Shown here: piece after piece, positions 1 through 11,213 of the stretch
Layout: each line of letters begins with the position of its first letter
Position numbering within the stretch: position 1 is the stretch's first letter
DNA from: Rhabdornis inornatus
Lineage: Eukaryota > Chordata > Aves > Passeriformes > Rhabdornithidae
Assembly: GCA_013397075.1 (NCBI GenBank)
Contig: VWZS01003516.1
Span: 1,302,001-1,366,000 of the forward strand
Reading direction: 5' to 3'
Length of the DNA stretch: 64,000 nt
Notes under the pieces: generated by a model
Told to the model about the DNA's origin: nothing
Seen by the model: only the letters and a program-made list of their open reading frames with translations
Database searches by the model: none
Program-made: the position numbers and the translations under genes

Positions 1-50
1 CCATATCACTATAGCATAAAGGAAAGGTAAAATATTTCCACTTAAATTAC

Positions 51-212
51 CTTCAACTGAGTGAGGTCCTCCTCAGTCAGGCAATGGTCTTCTGCATTCT
101 TGAGCTCTGCGTTTGCCCAAGCGTCAATTGTGCCAGATAAGCTCAGCAGTTTGTCCCACAAAGCCTGAGCTCTTCCCAAATTATCACAGTAGTTTTCGGT
201 CTTCTCATTGAT
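51..212 (-). CDS. SYNE2: SYNE2 coding exon 32 (last exon inside the window)
   Basis: Residues 1578-1631: INEKTENYCDNLGRAQALWD, KLLSLSGTIDAWANAELKNA, then EDHCLTEEDLTQLK. This aligns with mammalian INEKTEDYYENLGRALALWDKLF and HQLTEEDRERLK. The donor is TTGAAG|GTAATT. The frame is open (phase 0) at the end, so the gene continues beyond position 1 and the last 50 bases are intron. Confidence 0.95.
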
Positions 213-895
213 CTACCATTAGATTGATAGACAGAAAACACATACAGATTTAAAAAAAAAAATTGAGTTACATTCTAAAAGCAAAAGCAGCACGATAAAA
301 TAGAAGCAAGACAAAACCACCCACAAAAACAAGAGCAGCAAAGAGGAAAAAAAAAAAAATCTCGTGTCTTCACAGTAAACTGGTCATGGAGAAGATATTT
401 AAATCCCTGCCACACATGTCACCAAACATACCAATCACAACAGCAGCTTGCCAGTTTTAAGGCAGGTTTAGGAAGGAGCCTTGCTCATTAATGTTTATCT
501 ACTCCCAGTAAATACCATTTAATCTCAGTATTGATGCACTGCTTAGATCGACAGTGGCGAACATTTCTCACCAAAAGCACCAGCACTCTAATTTTCCAGA
601 TTGTCTCCAAAGTCTAAATCCATAGAAGTTGTTATGGAAGCACAAATACTGCCTTTCTGCATTTTCTAGAATTATTTACTGCCAAGGAGTACTGACAATA
701 TAAACTACCTGAGAGATCAGAAACGTTACATCCACAGATACTCTGCAAGCTTTGCTCTGGTAAACACTTGGATTTATCTCTTAAGAATCTCTGCCATATT
801 GCACTTAATTTATTCAAAATATAACACCCGCGTCAGAATCAATTACTATAATGCATAACAGATAAGACCACCCTGATAATTTACTTTTTACATAC

Positions 896-1054
896 ATCCA
901 GCCATCTGTCCACAATAATGTTAGCCTCATTCTCAAACGGAGGCTCCTCAAAGCTTCTCATTTTATTCAGCTGGAATTGCAGGTTTTTGCAGATCTGATT
1001 TATTTTGTCTACATCTTCAGAGTGTTCATTAAATTCCTCTTTTGCCTCTTCAAT
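896..1054 (-). CDS. SYNE2: SYNE2 coding exon 31 (rod)
   Basis: Residues 1525-1577: IEEAKEEFNEHSEDVDKINQ, ICKNLQFQLNKMRSFEEPPF, then ENEANIIVDRWLD. This is one of the strongest matches to mammalian nesprin-2 in the window. The donor is CTGGAT|GTATGT; reading past it would give a spurious VCKK end. Confidence 0.97.
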
Positions 1055-1843
1055 CTGCGAAAAAGACCACATAGATATTTGTGAGCATATTTGCTCATGA
1101 TTGTTTATTCAGCAAAATATTTTTAACTGATTTGCTGGGCTGTTTTGCTTAGAGCAACAGCATTACATAAAACAATCTATTTTATACAATCTGATGAGAC
1201 TAGGAAAGCATCCTGTGTTGTTATATCCCTGCCATGCTGACAGGAATATTTCCCTGCTACAAATCCATATCATTTTGTTATTGGCTGCAGAACAGCTGAG
1301 AAGGAATATGGATAATTTATTTCTAAGAGAGCCAAAACCACAGTTTGCTTTTAAAGTCCTAAGCACCAGATCCAAGGGGACTGTACATCCACACACAGAA
1401 TCTTGATTACAGAGACAAACGATGCACAGTGGGATAATCATCTGAGATACTATTACAACTCTAAAATAAAACCTGCATTCTAATCACCAGGTTTTGAACT
1501 ATTTACAAAAAAAAAAAGCTTAAATCCTACTTAAACACAGACACTGTCAAATATGTCACTGCCAGAAACTGAAACATCTCTTTCACCTACTTTCTATTTA
1601 AACACCAAGCTGCTTCTTTGTGTTTAATTGGAATGTCAGTGTTTACAAACAACATGGAAGCTTCCTGGAAAAGAAACACTGACCTCTAGTGCTAGGCACT
1701 TTGATGTTAACAGTTCTCTCCTTATTTCCCACAGACATCCTGGGAAATTTCATTTTCCCATACCGACCCTGCTGGGCACTGACCTTGGGGGAGGGATGGC
1801 AGAGCTGCTCTCACAAACCAGAACTCTCTGCTATTATTCTAAT

Positions 1844-1940
1844 ATATAATTCTATATAACAAATACAGAATTCTATAGAACAAATATAGAATTCTATAAT
1901 AATTCTGTAATATAAACTTATAATTCTATATAACAAATCA
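1844..1940. repeat. AT-rich degenerate tandem repeat
   Basis: Units of about 21 bp of the form ATAATTCTATATAACAAATA recur three times, with an intervening longer variant and repeated GAATTCTATA motifs. It is located in the intron between coding exons 31 and 30. Confidence 0.8.
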
Positions 1941-2893
1941 TCAGCACTCAAGGATGTGCTTGTACTGTGCTACAGCAATTTCAGACCACAGCTCTGGGAG
2001 TGGGAATTGCACAGCTCAGGGCTGTTCCCAGAGGAGTCTCCATACAAGCAGGAGCTGGGATATGCAGGCAATGTCCCCCTTGCAGCAGGAGCCCAGGTGA
2101 TACAAGATGCCCCAAGTCTCACTGGTGGGACCAAGAAGAGACCCTGCCCCAGCTGAAAGGGGCTGGCACAAGCAGACACCATCCCACTGCCTGAGGGTGA
2201 CACCACTTACATTCCTTCTCAACTTAAACCAGCCCAGGCACTGCCTGAGTGCAAATACTCCTGGATGCTAGGGGTGATGCCTCATCAGAAAGCCTAAAAA
2301 TAGGATCTGAACAACCACTTAGATAACCCAGGATATGGGAAACCTGTGCAGTAAAATGGTCATGATGAACATGCTGCTGTCCACTAATCTGTTAACCATG
2401 GACAACAACGCCCAGAGCAGCAGTATTCATTTAGCCAAGAAGCTGGCTATCACATTTCTGACAGAAAAGGTGGAAAGCTTTTTAAACTAAATGAAGGGGT
2501 GTCCAACACTATCTGCTCATTCAGTATGAGTAGCTCATCAAGTAATGTAAAAGCTACTGCAAATGTTTAACTGCTGCCACAGACAGCTTGGAGCAAAAGG
2601 ACAAGACTTAACGTCATCTTCATACTAGATCCTAGTTCTTCCATGGGGTTTGGGTTTGTTTTTTTAATCCCTCCCCATAAGAAGACTTCATCAGAAGACT
2701 GTTTCACTATGAAAAAACAGACTTAAATCTACTTAAAACAAAAATACAGAGTCCCTAAATGTATTTTGGAAGCCAAAGTGAAAGCAAGGCCTTAGCATCT
2801 GCCCTGAAGGCTGAGAGTACAAGGGCAACCCTGCCACCTGAATGCTCCCATGAAAGGCTTTTCTTTCCTTCCTACTAAGTTCTTGTTACTCAC

Positions 2894-3044
2894 CTTTGCT
2901 ATTAGTCTGTTCAAATTCTCCTTCCCCATGTAAGAAGTTTGCTGGGAAAGCACAATCTCCTGTTTCTGGATGATGCTGGTCAGACTCGTTTTGCAGCTTT
3001 GATACTGCTTTAGGAGCTCCAGAACCCTTGCACACTGCTCCTGG
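2894..3044 (-). CDS. SYNE2: SYNE2 coding exon 30 (rod)
   Basis: Residues 1474-1524: QEQCARVLELLKQYQSCKTS, LTSIIQKQEIVLSQQTSYMG, then KENLNRLIAK. This is nearly identical to mammalian LEQCGRVLELLKQYQNFKSI and ASYMGKENLKKRIAE. The donor is AAAG|GTGAGT; the first base completes a cysteine codon from exon 29. Confidence 0.96.
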
Positions 3045-3980
3045 CTATTAAAGAGAGATGTATTATTTATGGCCTAAGCATAAACCTGCAGCCTCAACCT
3101 CCTGCCTGCTTCCTTCTCCTGTATTCACACACGTGGGGAGTTTGACAACTGTATTTGGATGAGAGAAAAGGAGTGATGAACTGTACCAGCCTTAAATCCT
3201 GCAATAATGTGTGATACCTGTGTGGTATCCAGACAGTTTTTGGAATCAGAAATGCCCTTCACCATCATATGTCTCTGAACCACACTGAACTGTGGCGAGC
3301 TGTTGTGTTCATATGATCCTCTCCACCAGAAAGGTGAGCCCAGTCACCAGTAAACTGAAACAGCACATACAGCAGATCTCACTGCAGCATGGATGGGGGA
3401 CATCAGCCCATCCTTCAGTGGGGTATGAAAACAGGTTACTCCCACCTGTGCAAGCCATGAGATTTAACCAGAACTGTGCCAGTCCATGCAAAGCCTCAGG
3501 GCATCTTCAAAAACCATATTTGAAGCACAGGTATCCTGAGAGATCAACCATTGCGTTTCCCAGTCCCACTCTCACAGAATTATCAAACCAAGCTCCCTTT
3601 ATTTTGCTGCAGAAGAGACTGTTGTCCCAGCTGTCCTTTTCCATTTGTTTCGGTTTGTCTTTTCTTTTTCAGCATGCTGGCAGAAAATTCACAGCAAATA
3701 TAGAAGATGCAGCATTCCCAGCAGCAGCCAGGTTTTCTTCTGGATGCCAATTAAGTCCAACACATCACTGCATACCTGCTAAATGATGGGACTGTGATGT
3801 TTTAAAAATATGCAAAATTCATGAGCTTTGGCTGCCAGCTTCCATGTGCACTTCTTGGTTTAATGATAGTTTATGTCTCCACTGTACCTTTAAGGTATGG
3901 TCTAGGCCTTTCTGTTTGATTTCACAAGCAAGCTTCCTACTTGAGCAATACTACTTTTAAAATGCAAATTTCCTCCTTAC

Positions 3981-4160
3981 CATTCAGCCAGCAAGAGCTT
4001 TGTATCCTCCCATAACCTCTCTGTAACTCTGCACTGCTCATTTGCTTCCTCTGCTTTCTCCTCATCGATCTGTGGGAGCTTATTAGCAATTTCTTGCATA
4101 GGTTTCATTTCAGCACCAGCACGATCCAATTCCTTTTCCAATTCTGTTAATGATTTTATC
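3981..4160 (-). CDS. SYNE2: SYNE2 coding exon 29 (rod)
   Basis: Residues 1414 to 1474 (split): IKSLTELEKELDRAGAEMK, PMQEIANKLPQIDEEKAEEA, ending RLWEDTKLLLAE. This aligns with mammalian KKSLIRLDKVLDEYEEEKRH, LQEMANSLP and VVLWENTKALVTEC. The acceptor is TAATAAAG and the donor GAATG|GTAAGG. Confidence 0.94.
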
Positions 4161-4776
4161 CTTTATTAGAAAAAAATGAAATACAGCCTTAAATTAAAGT
4201 AAGCCTTTGATTTGGTTAACAATGTAATTATTAAGTTCCCTAGAAATTCATCTCAAGCTCCACAAACTATAATAAATGATATCATAAGAAGTCTAATTTG
4301 ATCTTCAATTAATGTAATCTGACACAGGCCCTCAGATGAGTTATGCTGACCTCAGCACTTGGGAAAAAAATCCAAATTCTGAAGGGCAGTTGGGTCTGTA
4401 TGAATACAGTGAAATTAATCTGTATTAAAAGGCAAGTGCAGCCTGTCCATCTTACACTGCAGAGTTTGAGACCAGGTGCATCAGTGCCCAGCAAGGGGAC
4501 CCATCTCCCTGACAGTTTTCTTACTGAAAACTAAGATCAAAATAATCAATCTCCTATTTTTTCTTCCTCAATGCTGCTTCAAACAAACATATATACAGAT
4601 GTTTGAAAGAAAAAAAATGGAGAAGGCTTCCTTTTCTAGGCTGTGATGGCACAAATAAACCCACAGCTTCTGTCAGTGTTCCTTAGATACTTCAAATTTC
4701 AGTGCTCTCCTGCAGAGCGGACCCAGGCTGATACCACGGAAATTATGAAATCAAAGGAGCTTTAAAAAAAATTCAC

Positions 4777-5378
4777 CTTTTTTGAATAGCGGGAATTGTC
4801 GGATCCTTCAAGCCTATTTTGTTAATTCTGTCACGTAGATCCTGAATGTTTTTGAGGAGTTCACTGTTTTTTCTGGAAAATGTCTTGTATAAGTCTTTTT
4901 CTTCTGTAAGCACCTGCTCACTTGAGGGATCATATATCGCATTTAGCTCTTTAGATAAAGTCAGAACAAGGTTTTTACAGCAAGTCTTTCTCCCACATTC
5001 AGCATCTTCCAAACAGATATTAGCAGTCTTCAGGCGTTCATCCAAACATTTAGCCTCTTCTGCCAGATGAGAAACTTCTTGTGCAGCCTCTCTCAAAGCT
5101 TTTCCCTGTGTTTCAGGTTGATCTGGGGGATCTGGGAGACATTTGATGGAAGACTGGATCTTCCTCAGGGAGGCCATAAAAGCTTCCACATCTTTAAGGA
5201 CTGTCTCACGGATCTGCAATTCATGGCCCATTTCTTCAAGCTGGTTTTGACAGTAAATCATAATTTTGCTTGCAGCTTGCAGATCTACTGGATTACATTT
5301 ATCCCTTGCTGAACTGTCTAGGCCTTGTTCCAATTGTTTGCACACTTCAATCTGATCTAATATGGATCTCTGCAGTGC
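4777..5378 (-). CDS. SYNE2: SYNE2 coding exon 28 (rod, large exon)
   Basis: Residues 1214 to 1414 (split), 602 nt, by far the largest exon here. It begins ALQRSILDQIEVCKQLEQGL and contains FMASLRKIQSS, EEAKCLDERLKTANICLED and NSELLKNIQDLRDRINKIG, then LKDPTIPAIQK. These match mammalian QIEICNRLEE, FLASLRTAKLS, DKAKHLDKCLKMLDMSFKD and NELLKNIQDVQSQISKIGLK respectively. It codes for nearly two spectrin repeats in one block. The donor is AAAAAG|GTGAAT and the acceptor AATTCCAG. Confidence 0.96.
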
Positions 5379-6540
5379 CTGGAATTTAGAGAATGACCAA
5401 AAGTGTTAGTAAGTGAAAGAAAACATATCCTGCATTCAAGCCGAACCTATGACTGAAAAACAATTTGCAATAGCAATAAAAAAGTATGCTAAAAAGGGTG
5501 GTTAAGACAGAAAACCTATTCTCGATGTCAGTGGAGGGAAGAACAAAATAACCAAATCAAATGGTATTCCACACACAGGGAATTTGATCAGCACGATAGA
5601 AAGCTCAAGATTCCTTCCAGCAATCAAACAAGAAGGAGAGAGAGATGATGATAGTTCTGGGACTGAAAGCAGCAGGCTCTCACAGCAGGGCATCAGTCAG
5701 ACCACAGGCAGACACAGAGATATTTATTACTCTACCATCTTTTCAGTTCTTTATACTATACTTTTGGAGCAGACTTCCATGCATTTAAAAATCTCCTGGT
5801 GCAGCCTGCAGGCTCTCTGGTTACAGCCCTCAAAGAGCAGCATGTCAGGTTGTGAAAGCCCAGCTGTGCAGAAAGCTGGGCAAAAATTCTGGGTCCTTGC
5901 AGCCAAAACTGGTCAGACAGAGTACACATGCTCTCTGCCCTACAGCTTGAGAGACCTAAACCCTACTTCACTGGAGAGCCAAGGGCAGACAAATGCAAAC
6001 TTTCAGTTCTGTGTAGCTGTCAGTGTGCTCAGCCCAGAGGGCAAGCCAAGAATAAGACAGAATTCACCCTGCCCAGCGGACCAGGGACTGGGCATCAGAT
6101 ATTGATGGCAGGTGAACAATTATTGCACCCACACTGATCTTCCAAACCCATCCTGAGCTATGCTAAGACACTGCAGCAGATGTGACACAAGGCAGCTTGG
6201 CTGAGCTCATAAATTAACAATATGTTATGTGCATTACTCCACAAAGTGATAAAAGGCCAGGTGGGAACACCACAAATCTGCATCAAAAGGAGATCCTAAC
6301 CTACAATGAAATGTTCACAACAATGGTTTTTACAGCAGAACCTGCTGAGGGTCCCTGGCTGGCTCTACAGGACCAATAATGTTTAAAACATAGGGACTAA
6401 AATGCTGTTACAGATTTTAGAAGGTTTGGGAAGTCTTGTCAGCAGCCCCAACCTCCTGAGTGAAAATTCCATGAAGTTCTCTACTTCCTAGATATTAAAA
6501 CCTATCCTTGTCAGGGTGTGGTCTCTGCACCTTCCCTTAC

Positions 6541-6691
6541 CTCCAGTTCACTATAAGCAAGGTCATTGTCCATCAGATTAAACTGATGGATGTACTTTTT
6601 CTTCAGCCACTGATTTAATAATTCACAGAGAAACGTGCATTGATTTTCTATTGGCCGAACAATTTCCACAGCAGTCCTTAAAGAGTTTGCT
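6541..6691 (-). CDS. SYNE2: SYNE2 coding exon 27 (rod)
   Basis: Residues 1163-1213: ANSLRTAVEIVRPIENQCTF, LCELLNQWLKKKYIHQFNLM, then DNDLAYSELE. This aligns with mammalian ESLETALRLVLPVEKASLLL and LHKMAIQGFHLIDADRIYQH. The donor is GAG|GTAAGG and the acceptor TTTTGCAG. Confidence 0.92.
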
Positions 6692-7135
6692 CTGCAAAAA
6701 AGGTACAAAACATGAACTTGGAAAGCAAGCAAGAAAAGACACTCAATATTTTTAAGCACAAAAAGCCACAAAAATCATGTAACTGTCTAACAGATCTGAT
6801 CCTCCCTCTCCGGAGGTCAGATGAGCTTTTCTCTGATTAAGGAGAAAAGCAATGTGAATCACTGTGAATTTAACCAAGAGATGAAAGGAAGTAACAGCAA
6901 TATATGGGAATATTGCACAGTTATGTAACAAAGATCTGTCTCTGTTCTTCTTGGGGAGATTCACACTACCTTCCATGTGTATATGTATAAAGAAAAAATT
7001 AAGAACAGCTTAATTTTTTGCAATGAAGGAAAGGTTAAAAATGTGCAGCTCTTTTCTGCAACACACACATCCCCTTCACAACACACACAATTAGTTACAA
7101 TTCCTTAGCTAACACCAGTAAGTGTTATTTTATAC

Positions 7136-7296
7136 CTGGTATTTATATTATCCTGAAGTTCTTTCCACTCGCCTTGTAGCTTGTTTCTTGCCTCAGCAAG
7201 AGCAGCCTGCTGCACTTCAGCTACAATATTTTCTAAGGCAGATGAGATGTTTTCCAGTTGTGTCCAACTAGAACTGATTTCATTGTCTATTATTCC
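7136..7296 (-). CDS. SYNE2: SYNE2 coding exon 26 (rod)
   Basis: Residues 1110 to 1163 (split): GIIDNEISSWTQLENISSAL, ENIVAEVQQAALAEARNKLQ, then GEWKELQDNINT. The W-positions and the INTR junction match mammalian ARWKEFEIIS...LQMTLNTRMESL. The donor is CCAG|GTATAA and the acceptor TCTTCTAG. Confidence 0.92.
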
Positions 7297-8134
7297 CTAG
7301 AAGACAAGCAGTTCTTATGCATTAATATGATCCTGTATTTCTCAGTTGACAGTTCATAAAATTACAGTCACAAGAGTCTCTACAAAAACAGTGAAAACAT
7401 CATCTGAAACTAAGAGTATCTATTTCCTTTCTTCCCCTTCAAGACCCAATTTTTAGCTGCATGCAAACCTCCAGCAACTTTTTATGGTGACAATTTCCAT
7501 GTCAGATATATGCCTTGGCTATATTTATAAAAGGTTCAATAAATAACAGGCCAGGCATTCTTACTACAAGAATGAAAATATCTCCACCTAGCTATGTTCA
7601 GAAGAAAAACAAATGTAGAACTGAACCAAGTTCTGAGAGTCTTGATAAGGCTTTGCAGTCCCTTCAAGAAAGGCCGTGAAAAATTGCAGTAATAAATTTT
7701 TCAACTTCAACTCTGTGCCTTTTGTTGTTGCCTTAAGGATCTCACAGACTTTACCAAGTCATACATCCTGGAACAGTTCCATTGTGCACAAACACTACTT
7801 GGTGGTCCAGCCCTGATGACTCCTGTAGCCCTGGCCATCTCTGCTGACAAAGAAAGCTCTTTTCTGCAGTTTTTTTCCCATTACACCTATTTCAGCCTGC
7901 AGACAACAAACCCAGAGCCACCAATTTCTCCTTTCAGCAACACCCGCAAAACTCCACTGCTAGGCAGCAATGCAGTTCTGCTGAATCCTAAATCCTCGAT
8001 TTCCCTTCTTCTAATACATCTGGTTGCAAGGATGCTGCTTTCCCTTGGCAATATATGTAACAGAGAAGTGAGTGCTCTACATGAGGAAATAACAATTTAG
8101 GCAGCAGGTGTATTTTTAAAAGATGAATACTTGC

Positions 8135-8258
8135 CTCTAGTTCATGCAGCGTAGCCAAAAGGCATGAAGTGCCTTTTATTTCATCAGTAAAGCCAGATGC
8201 TACTTTGCCTCTGCTGAGTCGAAGAAGTTCCTCCAGGTTACTTCTTTGTGTGTTAAAG
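8135..8258 (-). CDS. SYNE2: SYNE2 coding exon 25 (rod), apparent GC donor
   Basis: Residues 1068-1109: FNTQRSNLEELLRLSRGKVA, then SGFTDEIKGTSCLLATLHEL and E. This aligns with mammalian YDTYRDILEHHL...CLQAKLTDLQ. The phase demanded by exon 26 (GGA first) puts the donor at CTAGAG|GCAAGT, a GC donor with otherwise perfect consensus; the nearest GT, four bases on, would break the frame. Confidence 0.88.
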
Positions 8259-8850
8259 CTAAGGAAAGAGGCAAATGCTTTCAGAGAGAATATTACTTTT
8301 AATTAAATGGAACATCTCAGGGTATGGGATTCACTGACCAATAGAGTACCATAAAAAAATAAGCACAATCTATTGCAAACACATATTTTATCGAAGTCCA
8401 AAATGAATGAATAATGCATAAATGAGCAACATATTAAAGAGATTGCTCATATGGCTAATTTTCAAGTCTAAATGTCAGCCTGCATTCTCTAAATTCAATT
8501 TTATGAATGTAAAAATATCAGTTCTCTAAAAAACTTGACACATTTCTTTATTTTGCAATATTTGAAGTTATTATTAAGGGAGATGCAAATTTTCCTAGCC
8601 CAAGAAAAGAAGTAAAACATTCATAACTAAAAATGTCTTGCTACAAAATCCTAATGTTTGAAGCATTTAGTTACTTAGTGCTTCTTTATCAATTACAGAT
8701 CAATATTCAGTAACTGTAGTAGAAAAAAGAACAGGGTTCTGCAGAGCAAAAGTGCACCTTATGTTTGGCACATCCAATTAATTTGTGAGTTAATTTGTCT
8801 AGCATAGCATCATATCTTAACAACCACATATTTTTTCCTTTAAAAATTAC

Positions 8851-8969
8851 CTCTCTAACAAAGCTGGTATGGCTGAATCACCATCTTCCTCAAACTTGTC
8901 TGCACAGCTTTCTCCATTGTGATGTTTCACATCTGGTTCCAAAACTGCACCAGCAGCAGGTCTTGAGGT
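8851..8969 (-). CDS. SYNE2: SYNE2 coding exon 24 (rod, linker into helix)
   Basis: Residues 1029 to 1068 (split): TSRPAAGAVLEPDVKHHNGE, then DGDSAIPALLE. The last part aligns with mammalian SASINSLLE; the first part is unconserved linker. The acceptor is TTTACTCAG and the donor GAGAG|GTAATT. Confidence 0.86.
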
Positions 8970-9566
8970 CTGAGTAAAAATAAAATGGTGACAGTGACTT
9001 CCACTTCATTCTGTGTAATATACAGCAAAGCCTGACAGTGATCTGTGAGCTCCTGAAGGAAGGAATTGCTTGATGTGTCCCAAAGGAGATGAGAGATGCC
9101 ATTCATGAATACAAGATGTGTTTAAACCCAATCAATCAGAGCAAATTTTTGAATACTTGCAGCCAGCTCATTCATTCTTTTTACAGATACAAACAAATGC
9201 CCCCAACTCTTCACTAGTCTTGCTCTCTCTGTCCTCTGAAAATTGTTCATATTACTGGGACACTATGGGGGATTTTCACTTGAACACAGCTTCCCACATG
9301 ACCCTTCCCTCTGAAAATGACTTTTTTGCAAAATACAATTCCAGGCTGGAGGTTCACATCTTCTCAGGATGCCCAGCACTGCTGCTTGTGTGTTAATTTT
9401 TAATGTTTACTTAGTCTACATTCACAAGCACAATGGGGTTTTGATTTCTGACCAGAGGCCCAAGATCTTATCACAATAAAAACAGTAAGAGAAATAAACA
9501 CCTTCCTTGGCAATGACCTCCCTTTGACAGAGCACTGTTTTCCAACAGTAAGTCTGGACTTCTTAC

Positions 9567-9642
9567 CTCCTGTACCATAAGGCTGTCAATTTGTTGAGAA
9601 GAACCAGACTCTTCTCCATTCTCAGAAGCCATAATGGAGTTC
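9567..9642 (-). CDS. SYNE2: SYNE2 coding exon 23 (rod, low-complexity linker)
   Basis: Residues 1003-1028: NSIMASENGEESGSSQQIDS, then LMVQE. The segment is serine- and acid-rich, in the poorly conserved linker between helical blocks, so support is mainly splice sites (TTTTTGTAG acceptor, GAG|GTAAGA donor) and phase. An internal ATG is not evidence of a start. It is the shortest exon after the CH region. Confidence 0.83.
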
Positions 9643-9895
9643 CTACAAAAACAAAATATGAAATACAAAGGGAAAAAAGAAATCCTAGCTCAATATTTAA
9701 AATAGTGCAGCTGTGATGAAGAGTAGCCAAACATTGTACTTGCCAGTTTATGAAACTTAATACTAAGTGTTTAAATGCACAACTGGCCACAGTAATGTAC
9801 AGTTATGTGCTACCAAAATACATTGGAGTATGCCAAAATTTATGTGTAAAAACGATTTCTACAAAGCTACAACACACCATGACTCAGCCACCTAC

Positions 9896-10107
9896 CCTTT
9901 CAGAGGGGACTGTCCTTTTCCAACACGAGCCAGCAGTGCTGTGTAAGTGTCTGCCACCATTTGTTGAACCTTTTCTAGCCTTTTTTCACAGTCTGCAGTC
10001 AGTGCCTGTATCCCTGGGACAGTTTCTCCTGAGAGTCTTGCCAATGTTTTAAGGTCTTCCAAAGTCTTGTGAAGCTCCTTCATGCTGCCTTCTTGTGAAA
10101 AAAAGGC
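9896..10107 (-). CDS. SYNE2: SYNE2 coding exon 22 (rod)
   Basis: Residues 933 to 1003 (split): AFFSQEGSMKELHKTLEDLK, TADCEKRLEKVQQMVADTY, then GKGQSPLKG. This aligns with mammalian CFSEEG...LKDYEQKIERLLKCASEI. The donor is AAAGG|GTAGGT and the acceptor TATTTAG. Confidence 0.91.
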
Positions 10108-10742
10108 CTAAATAAGGAAAAAACAATATAATAAGCCCATGTTAAGACATGAGGAAAAGCAATTATTCTCTTTTTTTTTGTACTTCCATTATCTTCTTGG
10201 TTGAGTGCTCTTAAAAGTCTAAGCTGTCAAACCAAGAAACACACACTTATTTTCTCTTGGTTCTTTCTAAAATAGAGCCAGAAAGTAAACTAGGATTTTT
10301 GGAAACACGCTCTCAACTATACTCACAAGACTACACTGAATCTTGCTCGATTTTGAAATTATGTTCTATAATTTTTAATTTTGGTCCCAAGTCTTCTTCA
10401 CCCTGGCATCAGATAGACGTGTCCTACCAACTTCAGAAAAAAAGTAGAGTATTTTTAAAATATTCCTTGTCAATTATTATACTTTCTAGAATTCAAGATA
10501 TACGAAAAATCTGTGGGAAAAATGGAAACTCACCGACTTAACAAGGGGTTAATTCTAAAAGTCTGCAAGAACACTTATATCTGCAGTCAAAAAAGGTAAG
10601 GAAATCATTTTGGTGGCCTCTTTGCTCTGTGTTTATGTAACACACAGCACAAGGGCCCTGCTCCACAGATAATGAACCTAAAAAGGAGGAAGAAGGACAG
10701 CAAAGCATTCACAGAGAGGCAGAAAAGGAGTGTGCCACATAC

Positions 10743-10898
10743 CTCATGTTCCTTGATGAGCCCTTTGGTTTTATCCATACTTAGGAGTTTCTTCTCTTTG
10801 CCTAACTGCTTATTGATTTTTTTTAAAGTTGCATTAAATTTCTTTTTCTCCCTTTCTACTATGAGCTGGACATAGGATACAATTTCCTGACGAACTGC
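10743..10898 (-). CDS. SYNE2: SYNE2 coding exon 21 (spectrin-repeat rod)
   Basis: Residues 881-932: AVRQEIVSYVQLIVEREKKK, then INKQLGKEKKLLSMD and KTKGLIKEHE. The TKGLIKEHE end is identical in mammals. The segment is very lysine-rich and predicted helical. It is phase 0 at both ends, with donor GAG|GTATGT. Confidence 0.95.
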
Positions 10899-11053
10899 CT
10901 GCAAAATACAAAACATGTTGTTCCCAGGAGATGGTGAGACACTGTTACACAGCAAGTAAAAACATCAGAACACACTGTGATAAGAAAAACTTGGCTTCAA
11001 AGATGCCAGGCCTAATGAGACCAGACAGCGGATTCTCACTCCTGCATTCTCAC

Positions 11054-11179
11054 CTCCCATCTCCTACGAACATCATCTTCCACCACCAGCTTCTCATGAT
11101 CAGATGAAATATTTTTCAGCTGCTCAGCTGCTTTCAAAAATTTCTCAAGAACTTTATTGTCCAGAGCATTAAAAGCTTC
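11054..11179 (-). CDS. SYNE2: SYNE2 coding exon 20 (spectrin-repeat rod)
   Basis: Residues 839-880: EAFNALDNKVLEKFLKAAEQ, then LKNISSDHEKLVVEDDVRRR and WE. This aligns with mammalian SLAKYLKAVEELK...VCAKWE. An extended A/G-rich run just beyond the right edge (11181-11213 on the plus strand) forms the polypyrimidine tract of the acceptor on the minus strand. Confidence 0.92.
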
Positions 11180-11180
11180 C

Positions 11181-11213
11181 TAAAAAAAAGAAAAAAAGAA
11201 AAAAGAAAAAACC
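11181..11213. repeat. Polypurine (A/G) run adjacent to exon 20 acceptor
   Basis: A long A-rich run with single G interruptions, so the minus strand has an unusually long polypyrimidine tract just before the exon 20 acceptor. It probably serves as the splice-site tract and is likely length-polymorphic. Confidence 0.8.

Noticed and set aside
3292..3786. Plus-strand open frame of 164 codons in an SYNE2 intron
   Set aside because: No recognisable domain, no codon or splice support, and it lies between two well-supported exons on the other strand.
7816..8100. Plus-strand frame of 94 codons in the intron between exons 26 and 25
   Set aside because: Antisense to a well-defined gene, no recognisable features, length compatible with chance.
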